Positions 1-12,478 of a stretch of 64,000 nt of DNA are shown one piece after another (positions within the stretch are counted from its first letter, which is position 1; each line of letters starts with the position of its first letter). This stretch comes from Stenocarpella maydis (Eukaryota > Ascomycota > Sordariomycetes > Diaporthales > Diaporthaceae). The translations under genes and the position numbers were made by a program. The stretch is taken from assembly GCA_002270565.1 (NCBI GenBank), contig NQMI01000007.1, forward strand, positions 62,001 to 126,000. Reading direction: 5' to 3'. The notes beneath the pieces are model-generated. The model had not been told where the DNA came from, ran no database searches, and worked only from the letters and a program-made list of their open reading frames with translations.

Positions 1-2875
1 CACACACGCCATTCCCGACACTCCCTGATGGGTTGCCAAGCTTCTTGGAGCTGAGAACAGGGGCCAGGCCGGATCAGCATGGACTGCTAGAGACATGTAC
101 AGCTTTGCGCTGCTGGGTAGATGCCGGGCACCGGAGATGGCGAGGCGGGTGCGGGTGCATCGCCCGGGGGCGCTGCATATGCCATGACCGAATTCTCTGA
201 CATTGAAGGTTGGGACCGGCGGGCTCAACTGATTGATCTGCCCTGGCTGACCATTCATCCATCCGGGGTGCTGTCTTCCAGGGTTGTCAGTACACTACGG
301 GCAGAAGGAGATATGATGGAGCGAGCCGCAACAGCGTCTTGGTAACAACAAGGACAAATGGTTTGCTAACAGATTCAGCCCTGTCCCCAGTTTTTGGACC
401 CAGGGCAGAGGGCAGAGCGAGACACCAATGGACGGGGATGTGGCCTAGCCTTGCCTGGCCTGGACCCTTGAGAATGGGTGCTCTCGTGCATGAGCCGGCA
501 AGGCATGTCGAAATGTTTGTGGTGATGATGGTAGCAGACTGTCCCTCGCCCACGTCCAACGCCCATGCAAAAGCTGCTTTATTTATTCCGCCTTGCCCGA
601 TGCGGCACCGAGCACCCCTTGCCGCCGAGCCCCCACAGGCACTCCATGTACTAGACTACACATGCTTACTGTATTGTATGTAGTAAAGTGTAGTGTAGTT
701 TGATACCCGCCTCGCCTACGATCAGATGCCAGCCGATGCACGCAGCGTTGGAGCGGCTACCATGTACACTACCACCCCCCGCAGGGCTCCGGGGGCCCGA
801 GGCGCACCAAGCCGGGCCGGCCTCGAGGGCAGCTAGACTGTCTCTCGGTTGGGCCGTGGGCTGGGCAGGATGCTATGCAAACAGCCTTGGTGAGCACGGT
901 TCCGTGTGTGCGCGGTAGGTGGTCGTGAAGCCCTAGCACAGCGTAGATAGCGTAGGTGCAGCCACAGGCCGAAGTGTCCTCGGTGCACAGTCCCGAGACA
1001 GACGGCTGTCGGCCACGGGTGGCCATGAGCTGATTGATGGCCTCGCCAGATCCACCGCGCTTCGGCGCCACGGCGTGGGGTACCTTCGATAACGCCCCCC
1101 CATCGATCCTCGTCCCCCGTCCCCGTCGCCGTCCCCGGCCCCGTCCCCGGCCCCGTCATGCACCCTCATTAGCCAGCGAGCCAGGTCCCCCTGCCTGAGT
1201 GGAAGGTGCACGTATGCTATATATCTCACAGTAATCAGTACTTACATACCTATCCAGGTACATACTATGTATGCATACTGTATGCCTACACCAGGTGCTA
1301 GTGTAAAACCCCACGAGTGGCAGCGCCTGGCGGGCGATCCGACCCACTGGGACACGCCCCCCGGCACCACCGCGGAGCTGCTCTGTTTCTTGGCCGAGGC
1401 ACAAAGCCACCGTGCTTCTGCCCTAGCAGTAAACACTAACTACACTGTACGCTCAGGCGGGGCCTATCGAAAGCAAAAGATAGTGGTCTGCACCAAGCAA
1501 GAGATGCTATCTTGGCAGCCTCTACTATGTAAACCTTCACTTGTAGCCTCCCGCCCAACCCACGTCTTAGTCGCCCACGCCAACCCCCAAAGCGACGGCC
1601 AGGCCAGCCCAGCTTGTTGGTCCCGAGCCTGGCTGCAAGAACCGGCTTGCCTGGCTAATCCCCAGGGATTAGCGGGGGGCCTCGGGGAAAAAGGGGGGGG
1701 GGGTTGGTATCATTAACAACGGAACCAGCAGCTCCGTCGGTATGTTTCATCTATGATCAAAGTCACTTGCGCTCTCTCAGGCGGAAATAGTTGTGGTGCT
1801 TAGTGGATGACAGAATTGTGCTGGACTCTACGTTGATAGTTGCGTTCTCGAGTCCAATCAACCTGGTAGAAATAACATGAGTGGCGGCTGTGCGTAATAT
1901 TTTAGAGGTGGTTATTTCTTTATTGAGATGGATTATCAACCGTAAGTGTCAAGATTTGTGTCGACTTCTATACGAGTCCACCTACCACGGCCAATTCTTA
2001 ACATTGTCTTTATTAATATGATCTATGTACGAGTTTTGAAGGCTACGTTTAACCAAATCCATTAAACAGTTCCAGTATTTCCCAACATTTTAGACGGGCC
2101 GGTTGAAATATCTCTGAGACTCCTTGTGAAAGTCACCAAGTCTACCCTGGCTGTCGCCCATGCGAATAATGTTCCTCCATGAGCTCTCCAGAGACACATG
2201 TCACTGATTTTAGCCAAGTCACAAAACTGGTTACTGCCTTACTGTTACAGAGTTACTGGTACATGAAAGCTGCAACGGAATTAATGTCAGGATGGGAATC
2301 TCCTTGTTTGCTACCTATAGCAGGACTTTTGAAAACAGAATCTCCGAGGTAAATATTAAAAGATCATTGCACCACGGCCATGTATTTGATAGGAACAGAA
2401 TCAATTGTTAAATAGTTCCGGGCCTATAGCTCGTGTGACCGGGCAATCCCCGGGGGAGTCTTTCCTGTGCCTGGTAAAGTGGTTATCTTGTGTACTGAGG
2501 AAGACGACAGGCTTACATGGGTACAGGCTGACAGCTGCCTGTTGCCAGTTGCGCAGGTTAGAAGAATTTTCAGACCCTGAAAGCACCAAAGTGTGTTCGC
2601 TGTCCCCTTAGTCTTCCATCGGAGCACAGCTAGGGAGACCCGATTTGTATTCTTTCCACATGCTTCAGCTGTGCCAACCTAAGCCTGCCTACTTCACAGT
2701 CGCGTACACAGCAACCGCTCAAGTACCTGCTCTGCTCTGGCAAGGAAATTAACCCCCCCCCCCCGGAGAACTTCTTTCGCCTTCAGGTATTGTCCTGCCT
2801 TATCACCATTATGATACTCCCCAGACCAAAACGGCCAAGCCACAGCGATCTGGTCTCAACCAGGCTACACAACCT
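1..2875. other. Gene-poor left flank
   Basis: I find no convincing gene here. The open frames are short, overlap on both strands, lack recognisable motifs and show no consistent splice pattern. Base composition changes near 1.74 kb, from GC-rich with C and G runs to a more AT-rich stretch up to about 2.4 kb. The region may hold regulatory sequence or relic DNA, but nothing in it can be named. Confidence 0.5.
1109..1158. repeat. C-rich short tandem repeat (CCCCGT/CCCCGG units)
   Basis: A run of imperfect CCCCGTC and CCCCGGC units forms a simple-sequence repeat. No coding frame of known type passes through it. Confidence 0.6.
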
Positions 2876-4330
2876 GTGAGAAAACACGGCCTCAGAAATG
2901 GTAACGTTCAAATCGCAGGGCAGCCAGATTTCTGGGCCGAGGCGACCAGAGAGACCGTCTCCGAGAACACAAGCCTGCTCGACGTGTTCGATGCCAACGC
3001 AAGCGGTGAGGTCACGCTGGAAGGCTGGTCCCCCAAAACCATCCGCTTCGCGATGAGGATCCTACACGACGAGGACGACGAGCTGGGGGGCTTCTTCGCG
3101 GAGTTCGGCGCCGAGGTCAAGGACGTCTGGTCCATCGCGGACTTCCACGAGATGCACATCCGACACGCAGAGGTGGCCGCTGCCGACGACAACACCGGGC
3201 CGCGCGGGCTAGGACGGCCTACCGTCTGGCTGCGGTAGTGGTTCCGCCACTGGTGGCGCGAGAACGGGCAGGATTTCCGGGGCGACGACGCCCGTCTTGC
3301 TGATGGCGCTCGTCATGCCGGCGTTCTACATTGGTGACGCCGAGACGTTCATGACAGTTATCTACGACTGCTTCCTCCACACCAGCAACTCGCAGGCCTC
3401 GTCCCACAATGCGAGGATGTCGGATGGCTCCGACGGGAGCGGAAAGGACGCGATTGATACTGACCACCCACTACTTGGTGAGCCCTGAAGACTTCCCCCG
3501 GCCACAGCACAGCTCTGGGTCTACCTTGTGTCATTCTTGAGCGGTGCAAGTGTCCTTTGGGACAGAGAGAGGCCTCTATCACCTCCCCAACCGACTCCAA
3601 GACCCCGAACCAAGCATAGGCTTCAGGGCTGACCCAATGTCACAGGCAAGGTCGACGCAGTCCGGGGTCACATGGTCGAGAAGATCGAGGACGCGCTGAC
3701 CTACGATGAGCAGAAAGATGGCCTCCCCCGTGACCGCTGCCGCACGCCCGCAGAGTGCGAGGACCCAAGCTGGTGCCCCAAGCTGAAGTCGGCGGTGTAC
3801 TACAAGGCCCTGCTGGCCACTCGCTGCTGGCCGGCAAGGAAAGCAATGGAGACAGGGTCCGTCCATGACGTCCTGACCACCCTGGCCGATACATTCGACT
3901 ATGTCAACTACGATAGCCTGCCGGACGTGCCCGACAGCGCGGCCGCCCGAGCCAAGATGCCCGTCACGGAGGGCATTGCTGCCGCTAACAAGAAGCGCTG
4001 CGGGATCTGCATCGACGCCGCCGTCAGGCTGCCTTCGGCAGAAAGGTGAAGAGACTGATCAGGACACTCTTGTCACGAGAAGACAACTTGGACTCCTACC
4101 GAGCGGCATGGCGAGACTGTCTCACCAAGATCAAGTTTGGTTCCGAGGACGCGGACTACTGGAACCACTGCCTCCAATTCGAGTTCGACCATGGATGCAC
4201 TGTTCATCATAGCCAGCCTACGTGATACTTCTCGTATCTGGGCCGCCCCGAGGACATGGAGAAATACAAGAGAAGAGGGCGAACATGCAGACCTGCAGCG
4301 GTCGTTGATGGGAAGCGTCTGATAATTTTG
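2876..4330 (+). pseudogene. Decayed BTB/POZ-like hypothetical protein gene
   Basis: I do not recognise an intact gene. Codon-like composition and three plausible protein stretches lie on the plus strand. The first, about 2905-3238, resembles the dimerisation half of fungal BTB/POZ-like proteins, with a run like WSPKTIRFAMRILH followed by an acidic patch and a DFHEMHIRHAEV helix. The second is about 3300-3410 and the third about 3672-4222, the last with a KKRCGIC cysteine pair near 3990-4010. They lie in different frames. The first is closed by a TAG at 3236-3238, no ATG opens it, and no obvious GT-AG introns join the pieces. I infer a broken gene. An intact gene with several missed introns remains possible. 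Confidence 0.4.
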
Positions 4331-4745
4331 TCGTGAGACCATCCCGAACCTGATCAGCTACACTTTGTACACGCACCCCAGTAGAAAACAAGGTTTCTCA
4401 GCCGAAGCCAGGTTTGTTGCGGAGGGTGCTGTCTGTCGACTGACTGTCATGAGACTACCAAGTCAACACCACGGCGATTACGTATCAGCAAGAATCACAG
4501 CAGAGTGGGTGCAAGACGGTATGGTAGCCGTTCGGACTCTGAGGCCGCAGCTCGACTGATAGATTTCAGAGCGAGCTAGAGTGACGATTGATGGTCGTCA
4601 GATGGAGCTTTATGTCCATGAAAACCCTTTGATCAGAACCTTTGACGAACCGTCCCTTGCCGCAAACCCACGTGAAAGCCCTCAGAAACGCCTTTTTTAT
4701 GTCAAAGTTGTTCATGTAGCTGGTAGCCGTACGAGGCCTGCCCGT

Positions 4746-5403
4746 TTATCGGACAATGGCGTCGAAGCGCTGCTTGAACCACTTGATGGTGTCGTCGCGG
4801 GCGATGCGGTGGGAGGCACCGATCCTGCCCTTGGCGCGGCGGCGGCGGACGACACGCTCGCCAGGGCGGGTCATGCAGCAGTAGAAGTCCATGCCGTAGA
4901 TACCGATACCGGGGTCGTACTTGATTCCGAGGTCGATGTGCTCGCTAATACCGAAGCCGAAGTTGCCGGTCTCGCTGAAGTTGCGCTTGCGGAGCTCGTA
5001 CTCCTTGACCTTGAGGCCACGCTCGAGGATCTCCTCGGCTTTGGGGCCACGGACGGTGACGTGGACCGAGATCTTTTCGTTACGGCGGATACCGAAGGTA
5101 CGGACAGTGTAACGGGCCTTGCCTGTAAGGGGGGTAATTTGTTAGGCTGGCGATTCAGGCGGTATTGGCTCTTCGGGGGCGGAGGCCTGGTGAAAACGTA
5201 CTGTAGACAGGAGTCTGACCAGACAGCTGCTCAAGCACCTTGGCGGCACGGGTCAGTCTGTCACCAGACTCGCCGACGGAGATGTTGAGGACGAGCTTCT
5301 GGATGCGGAGCTCCCGCATGGGGTTCTGGGCCTTCTCAGACTGCAGCCATGGCGGTTAGTGATTGAGCGTCTCAGATGGGCATCAGAGGATCATATTTAC
5401 CAT
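4746..5403 (-). CDS. RPL11: 60S ribosomal protein L11 (uL5)
   Basis: Large-subunit ribosomal protein that, in eukaryotes, binds 5S rRNA with L5 at the central protuberance. Three predicted exons: 5403-5401 (only the ATG), 5340-5202 and 5122-4746, giving 172 residues against about 174 for fungal L11. The spliced N-terminus reads [20 protein letters not shown]. Family segments are clear: [25 protein letters not shown], then [18 protein letters not shown], then [20 protein letters not shown], and a basic C-terminus ending [11 protein letters not shown]. Both introns have GT-AG ends (GTAAAT...GCAG and GTACGT...ACAG). The first intron sits immediately after the initiator ATG, so the first coding exon is three bases long. 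The gene is divergent from the SmB gene, with 436 bp between start codons. Confidence 0.95.
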
Positions 5404-5839
5404 TTTGGCTGGTTGTCGTCGGCGATCCTGATGAAGGGGCTTGACGAAGGCGATGGGTTGATGCTGACAGTTAGTTTACGACGGCGGTCGAGGATTGCGA
5501 AAAAAAGATGGAGTAAATCAGAAAAGCCAGGCAAAGTGTGCGGTGGAGCCCTGAAGTTGGCGCTAGAACAGAAGCGGACTAGGCGTCTCTTTCTTGGGTC
5601 GGGGACGAATTGCTGGGTGGCCCGAGCTTGGCCCAGCAGTAGCCTTTTGTCTGGCAGGGCTCGCAGGCACGCTCAAATTCGACCTGGAAGGCATCAACAC
5701 GCCCCGTCTGCTGGACTTGGAAGCTTTGACGAGAAGCTCTTCGAGACCGCGACACCAGAAGCCATACCCCTGGCTTTGGCTGCAAGAACCCAATTTTTGA
5801 GAACCAGAAGAAGCTACTCTGTAGCATCTTGTCGCAAAG
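5404..5839. promoter_or_regulatory. Shared intergenic promoter region of RPL11 and SmB
   Basis: These 436 bp separate the start codons of two divergently transcribed housekeeping genes, so they must hold both promoters and both 5' leaders. I see no clear TATA box. A bidirectional promoter is inferred from the layout. Confidence 0.6.
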
Positions 5840-6837
5840 ATGGCGACCAACAAGCAGGGCAAGATGGTGAGTGCTGGCCTCCCAAAACATCACATTTGTA
5901 CACTCGAGGTTGACATCAACAGGCTGACACGAAGTGATCGCAGGCCGGCTACGTACGTACAGGACCCATATATGACCGCCTGACATCGATGCGATTTCGC
6001 GACCAGCCCTCCCCCAGCAACAATGCAGACACTGACGACTCCTCTCTAGATCAACTACCGGATGCGAGTCACTCTCAACGATGGCCGCCAGATGACCGGG
6101 CAGATGCTGGCCTTTGACAAGGTACGACCCCGCCCCCCTCTGAGGCCGCCGGCACTATGACAATTGGCTGACGATGCCCTCATAGCACATGAATGTCGTC
6201 CTTGCCGACACCGAAGAGTTCCGTCGCATCAAGAAGCAGAACAAGCCTGCCGCTCCCGGAGCAGCGGCCGGCACAGCGCAAGTCGTCGTGCAGGAAGAGA
6301 AGCGAATGCTTGGCCTGACAATCGTCCGCGGAGCGCACATTGTCTCCCTCTCCGTCGAATCGCCTCCCCCTGCCGACCCCAGCACGCGGCTGGGCAAGTC
6401 TACAACAGGCGGATTATCGTCAACCCTGCAGTCGGGCCCTGGTGTCGCACGACCAGCTGGCCGAGGAGCTGCTCCCCCGGTTGCTCTCGCCGTACGTGTC
6501 TCTCTCCTCAAGGGGTACCCTGAGCGCGCTAACAATATCATAGGGTCCTGCTCCTGGCGTTGGCGAAGGTGTGCCACCGGCGCCTTTCGGTGGTTTCCCA
6601 GGCGCACCGCCTGGATTCCCCGGACGTGGAGGTCGTAAGTACAACACTCGTCGGCGTGTCCTTGAGAGCTTCGCTAACAATCAAAAAGCCGGCGCACCAC
6701 CAGGTTTCCCCGGTCCCCCTGGTGGCTTCCCACCAGCTGGTTTTCCCGCGCCCCCAGGTGGTCAGTTCCCTCCTGGCTTCCCTGGTGCTCCTGGCAGCCA
6801 ACCTCCTCCTGGCTTCAACCCTCCTCCGCGACGATAA
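5840..6837 (+). CDS. SMB1: Small nuclear ribonucleoprotein-associated protein B (SmB)
   Basis: Core Sm protein of spliceosomal U1, U2, U4 and U5 snRNPs; it takes part in the seven-membered Sm ring on the Sm site of the RNA. Five predicted exons: 5840-5866, 6050-6121, 6186-6491, 6544-6634 and 6689-6837, giving 214 residues. The Sm1 motif spans the first three exons (MRVTLNDGRQMTGQMLAFDK, then HMNVVLADTEEFRR). The Sm2 motif, LGLTIVRGAHIVSLSV, lies at about residues 75-90. The rest is a Pro/Gly-rich tail with repeated PPGFPG units, as expected for SmB and SmN proteins. All four introns have GT-AG ends. The head-to-head neighbour is RPL11, so a translation gene and a splicing gene share one promoter region. 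Confidence 0.95.
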
Positions 6838-7446
6838 TTACGATAATACTCTGAGAAAAGCATCATACGGCCGCAGGCTCTGTTGGTTTGGAATTGTGGA
6901 AATATCAAGGGCATCAAGGGCGCCCAAGAGGTCTTCCAAAATTGAATGCCAGGATCCGGCAGCAGCTCTCTGTACCATAGCATAGAGGGATATCAATGCA
7001 TTGCTGGACGGAACAAATCGTCCAATTGCCAAGACACCGGAATATTCACGTATTGAAATCCATAAACTGAGTCCGGACTCACTTTCTGCATACCTAAGTA
7101 TGCTAGTAGCAATATCCTTTCTTGTATCCTAGGGAACCCGAGGACTCGCGCGATACTTGGGTACACCTATGGGAACAGGGGTCAAGCTGAGGGGAGCTCC
7201 AATTGGAATCGCAGCAGAGCTGATTCGGTTGACCAGGCCCGCAAAGACCCTGCAGCTCTTACTCACTCGGCTTGCCGCGAGCATTCCTCGATCCCCAGCA
7301 ATCGCCCCGACTGCGCGCCCGCCAAATTTCCAATCCAACATCATTTTCGTAGCCAAACCCTCTCAACACCACCAGCTCCTCCGTCATCCTCCTCCTTCTG
7401 CTGCTGCCACCAGGCTCAATCGACAGCGCAAAACCTCTACGCCAAG
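6838..7446. other. SmB to MPC1 intergenic region
   Basis: About 600 bp containing the 3' end of SmB and the promoter of MPC1, both plus-strand genes. No gene or repeat is visible. Confidence 0.5.
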
Positions 7447-8336
7447 ATGGCCGCCTTGATAAAAGCGATCAATGCGAAGATTCGCTCCAACAAGTACACC
7501 GACTACATCTGCTCAACACGTACGTGAAGCAACAGAAGTTTCTCTTGTCCCCAACCCCTTCGGGTGCCGTCATCGGACAACCCCCCCGGTAATCCCGGAT
7601 GTCGGTCACCCAGCACTCTGGACTCGGTGATGGTTGGAACACTGGAACAGTTTCTTGAGCTGGACGCGCAAGGGCAGGATGCAATTTACATTATGGAGCA
7701 TACGTCGCTGGTCGCCTGAGTGACTGGAATCGAAGCCCGACGTTGCGTGCACCAGTCCTGGCCACGGTCGTGGTTCGCAACATCCGGAGCGGGGGCGAGC
7801 CCGGAATTACTCTATGAAGTCACAATTACTTCCCAGCAACATACTGACTGATGCCCACCATGTGCAGATTTCTGGGGCCCGGTGTCGAACTTCGGTATTC
7901 CCGTCGCTGCTGTGATGGACACACAGAAGAGCCCTGAGCTGTACGTTCCCAAGCCCCCGGCTGGCCCGTCTTATTCGCTTCAGTGCAAGCAGGCGCTGCA
8001 TCTGTCATGTGTGCCTCGCTAGGTTCCACATAGGAGCAACAACCGCTGACAAAACCCTACCTCAACAGCATCTCCGGCCCCATGACCTTTGCCCTGTGCA
8101 TCTACTCGGCGACCTTCATGCGCTACTCCCTGGCCGTATCGCCGAAGAACTACCTCCTGTTCGCCTGCCACTTCATCAACGAGGGCTCGCAGCTGACGCA
8201 GGCCTACCGGTTCCTGAACTGGCACAAGTGGGGCGGCCGCGAGCAGGCCATCTCCTCGGGCGAGTTAGTCCTGGATAAGGCGAAGGAGGGCATCAAGGAG
8301 GGCGCGCAGAAGGTCGAGGCCGCTGTCAGCAAGTAA
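7447..8336 (+). CDS. MPC1: Mitochondrial pyruvate carrier subunit 1
   Basis: Subunit of the inner-membrane heterodimer that brings cytosolic pyruvate into mitochondria. Three predicted exons, 7447-7519, 7868-7940 and 8069-8336, give 137 residues, normal for MPC1. Family signatures are present: [20 protein letters not shown] in exon 2, then [22 protein letters not shown] and [20 protein letters not shown] in exon 3, and the NWHKWG motif. Two or three short membrane helices are expected, and there is no cleavable presequence. The C-terminal tail ([19 protein letters not shown]) is amphipathic and Lys-rich. The first intron (7520-7867) is long for this window. The next gene downstream is pyruvate carboxylase, on the same strand, which uses the same substrate. 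Confidence 0.95.
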
Positions 8337-11300
8337 CGGCTGCTTGCTGTTGTGTTATGCCAAGGGATGAGGAGCTGATGCTGCTGCTGCTGCGGTTGCT
8401 AGAAGGGAGGGCTGTCAAGAGATCGCCGGGCCGGGCTACCGCCAGCCAAGCTCGACGGACCAAGGGGCCTACTGCGAAGCCGTGTTGGCGGCAGGTGCTG
8501 GTGAGTCGACACGAAAGAGGAATTCTTATCAAGACGCGAGGGAGGGGGCATTCATGTTAGAGGCCTGCACGGAACATTGCCTGTTTTGAAGGGCACAACA
8601 CACCCTCTTGTGGAGGCGACTGGCAAGGTGTGTTTTGCAGTGTATCGCTACTACGGTGACCACTTTTAGATATCCTCGACTCGGCGGGGCCATATCCGGA
8701 GCAACGCTGAGCAAAATATCCAGAGCACACGCAGTCTTGTGTGTTTCTTTTGGCGGATTCGCTTGCGGTTGAATGCTCGGCCTCTTGGCCGCTTGGCGTT
8801 GTTTGCTGCTTGATAGTGTTAAAACAGGCGCCAACGTCTTGGCCGGATAGCCTGAGCGCCCCCCCCCTCCAACCCTTGTGGGTTCCTTCTCCGGCGGCTG
8901 TCTCCTCCGGCTGTCTCATCGTTATTCCGAAGATCGTAGATCAATACACCCCTCTCTTGTGCCGCCCGCGCGATGTAGTGTAGTGTAAGTACGTAGGCGG
9001 CGGAGTGGACGGATGCATGGGCCGGGTTCAGGTCCCGAATCTTGTTGAAAATAAGCCCTTGGCTCGCGGGTGGATTGGTTCGCAGGCGCAGAGGGCATCA
9101 TGGTTTAGGTCTTAATGTGTACAACTACTCCGTCTGTATGTGTTATATGCATGCATACAGGTATAAATATGTATATAGAGGAAAGGATCTCCGCCGCCGC
9201 CCAGACAAAGAGCGCTTCGCGGCAGTATGCAAGTCATCCCAAGATTTTGTTTTCGGACAATGGGATGACTTCCTGAAGCAGACGCGCAACGCGTATTGGC
9301 CGCCATTCTCCGCGGCTACCCTCTCTTACCTGTACCTCTGGGCTCAGATACGAGGCTCCTTTTTCACATCCCTTGGCTGACTGGGATTCGTGCGGATCGT
9401 GCCGTTGCGAGGAAGAAGCCAAGAGAGGGGCGTGGAGGTGGGTGTGTGCTTTGACTGGCAGTGTGATCTGACCTCGGGGATATGGTTGACACACCCCACA
9501 TACAACATCAGCCTCGGGAGCAAGCCACCGATGGGGACAAGAGATAAGAAAAGAGTCATGATCGAATGGGAGAGGGGGCAATCTGGGCTTCATAATGGTG
9601 TTTAGAAACGGTTTCCAGTTTGTTCGAGTTTCATCGATTTCACCGAGCAAGAGACAGCATTAAAAAAAAGACAAGAGACTGGTATTGCCCCCCGGGGGGG
9701 GGGGCTATGATGATCTATCTTTGTGGCCGGCTTGATGCATAAAAGGTCGACAGTTAGAAGGCTTGACCTCATGATGTGAAGAAAAGAAGAAAAAGAAAAG
9801 ACGATCAAAATGACACATTCGGACATGCATGGCAAAGCCGAGGGATAGACGGAAAACACCCCATCCCATGGGCCGGTCAAGCGGGCTGGTCACCCATCCA
9901 TCACCTCATCAGCCTTACCCGCTCGTCCGTTGCTGCTGCCGAGGTCGGCCGAAGTGAGCAGCATAGAACAAAAAAGAGAAGACGTTATTAGTCCAAGGAA
10001 GGAGAGATAATGAGGAGAAGAAAAATATTCCACGAACAGGAATGACACATATACGCACACCCATCCATAATTATCGCTAGACCATTGTCCTATGTCCTCC
10101 TCCTCTTAACTGCTCGGTCATGCCAAAGCCCAGATCTGGGTCAGGACCTCGACGCCACAGCCGGCCTCGAGCTCCCCTTCCACACAAGGGAAACGAGGCG
10201 AGCAAGCGAGGGTGACAAAATGCCGCGTTTCTGACTGCAGCACGAATCTAGACAAATCCAGCAAGGCTCGGGCCCGAAGTACCGTGAACAATATACTAAT
10301 CCATTCTTATTTTATCTTATCTCCTCCTTCGACTTCTGCCCTTGCGAAACGGTTCCGTGGGCCGAGGTGCGCGGTAGTTGCAGTGCCCAGGGGTCGGGAT
10401 TGTATCAGGACACGGCAGCCAAGAGGCTGACAAGATGCAGACCGCCATGTTCCGCTCGTTGCGGCTGTACCAGATGCTTGGCTAGCGGGCAGGCGGGCTT
10501 AGCTGTTCCTCTGTGCGAGGAGCGACTCGCTTTTTTGGTATCCTGAGGACTTTATGCGGGCTAAGGGGTCCCGGATGATTATACCGGGGCATTATGTATA
10601 ACACGGCAGAGACATGTCTGGTATGCACGGAGCACTGCCAACATGGTTGTACACAGTAGTAGTGTAGATATGACAGCTGGCTGCAAAGAAGGGCCACCCG
10701 AATAGATGAACGGTGACGCTGAGGGGTGGTCAATGGATGGACGCAGCCTGCAGGGCGACCTCAAATGTTACCCTCGGTCAACTCTCAGACTACATCCTAT
10801 GTAGGCGCTGTGGTTGAACGAAGCTCTCTGCCATGTCTTTGAGCTCGTTTCCCCTTCTGGCAGGGAGTGGCAGGGTCTCGGACTCCTGGGCACAAGCTGT
10901 TGGGTGGGCCCCCTGGCCATGGACCAGTGGGGGTGCCACCGCCTTGGTTTGTTTTGAGTCAAAAAAAGATGCCACAAGCTGCAACAGCACATGTCAATAC
11001 CCAAAGGCGAGGAGGGCCTGGTTGGTTGGCTGGCTGGTGTCTTGCTGAAGCCCGGCTCTTGGTATCGAGCTGTCGAGGTGTGATGGATGATGGGGAACTC
11101 CCCTGCACATGTGCCATGGCCCCTGTCCATTGTTAAGCATGCCAGATCTACACTACATACACCATCTTTCTGGCCAGGCATCAAGGGTAGAGAGGGGGCA
11201 CAGCACAGCTCGAAATGGTTGAGTCGAGGTTCGGGCATGGTGCTCCGGAACAATTCCAGTTCGACGAGCCCGTTTCGATCCATCAGGGTCTCACAGCCAA

Positions 11301-12478
11301 GAGCTGCAGGTTGAGACTCGAGCGGTGGCACTGCGTAATGGAGGCGCACGAGGGATCTTGGCGGTGGAGGGATCCAGGTCGGATTGGGATAACAAGACCT
11401 CGAGGGAAACAGCTTCAGGTCTGTAGTGCACATAGTATGTCGGGAGATCTTCGCAGGATGGAAGGCGTCTGGCTGGTCGGTTCATGATTGAGGGGCATCC
11501 ACTATTTCTCATAATCATCTATTTTTGACCTCGAGAGAACTGTGCGAGGTGTGAGCGAGCATGGGTGGACCAGAGAGAGGCCAGCTGGGTTGAACGGTCC
11601 AAGACTTCCTTTTTGTTTGAAGCAATCAGTTCTTTCTGGATGTCCCAGACAGTGTGTGGAGAAGGGAACAGAGTATGGTCATGGCTGGTCGTGGTCATGG
11701 CGATGACACAGGCACTGTGAGTGGTACCGGACCCAGAGAAGAAGATAGCCTAGGCTGAACCATGTGAACAAAACCCCTCATCCTGCACCCTGGTGCACCT
11801 AGTGTAAGTATCTACGGGGTACGTGGTGTAGACCGAGCCGGCCCAGATCAGAGCTAAAAAGGATAAGCCCCCCAGGTTGCCAGTGGAATCCAACCAAGAG
11901 GAATCCGGAGTCTTGTTGTTGTGATACCAAGCCGAGCTTGTCCAGGCACACTCACATTCACACCATCAACTATAGTGTGCTTCAGAGGCACCCCACGCAC
12001 TTTTGTCCTAGCGACTAACTACTAGCTTGAGCAGTACTAGTAGAAATACTGACCGCCATCAGAGGCCGGGCCTTGCTCATTTATTCTTCTTCCTTTCTTT
12101 ATTTTATATTCTCGTCTGGTCGGCTGTCGTGGTCCAGAAAGAGTATACCCAATCCTACCAACAACGAACGACAGAGTTATCAAACAAGAGCTCGGCCTGC
12201 CTGTCCGCCCGCCGCCCGCCCGCCCTACGAGGGAAGCTCCGAGCTCCTCCACCTCCCCAGTCTTTCCGCTGGGCCCCGCTGCTCTGCCTCTCGCCCATAG
12301 CAAAAGCCGCCCCACCATTCCAGAGCTCCGTGCCCACAGCAACGAGGAGTCATCTGCGAAGTACAAGTACCAGACCGAGGCCACACCTCCCCCAGCACTC
12401 TTGACATTGCTCGACTGGCTCGCCTGAATCTCTCCTATTCCAGACACATCCACCGTGCCCGCCCCAGGCCAACACACA
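8337..12478. other. 4.1-kb gene-free stretch between MPC1 and pyruvate carboxylase
   Basis: No recognisable protein gene. Open frames are short or are long only by chance (for example minus 10768-11433, which has no motif and no likely splice partners). CT-rich tracts near 12.08-12.12 kb and C-rich sequence before 12479 fit a fungal promoter and leader. The stretch probably holds the MPC1 3' end and a long upstream control region for pyruvate carboxylase. A non-coding RNA gene cannot be excluded. Confidence 0.5.

Noticed and set aside
4581..5288. A 235-codon plus-strand frame
   Set aside because: It is the antisense shadow of RPL11.
10768..11433. A 221-codon open frame on the minus strand
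   Set aside because: No motif, no splice partners, odd composition rich in Pro, Ser, Cys and His, and overlapping open frames on the other strand; it looks like chance in GC-rich DNA.
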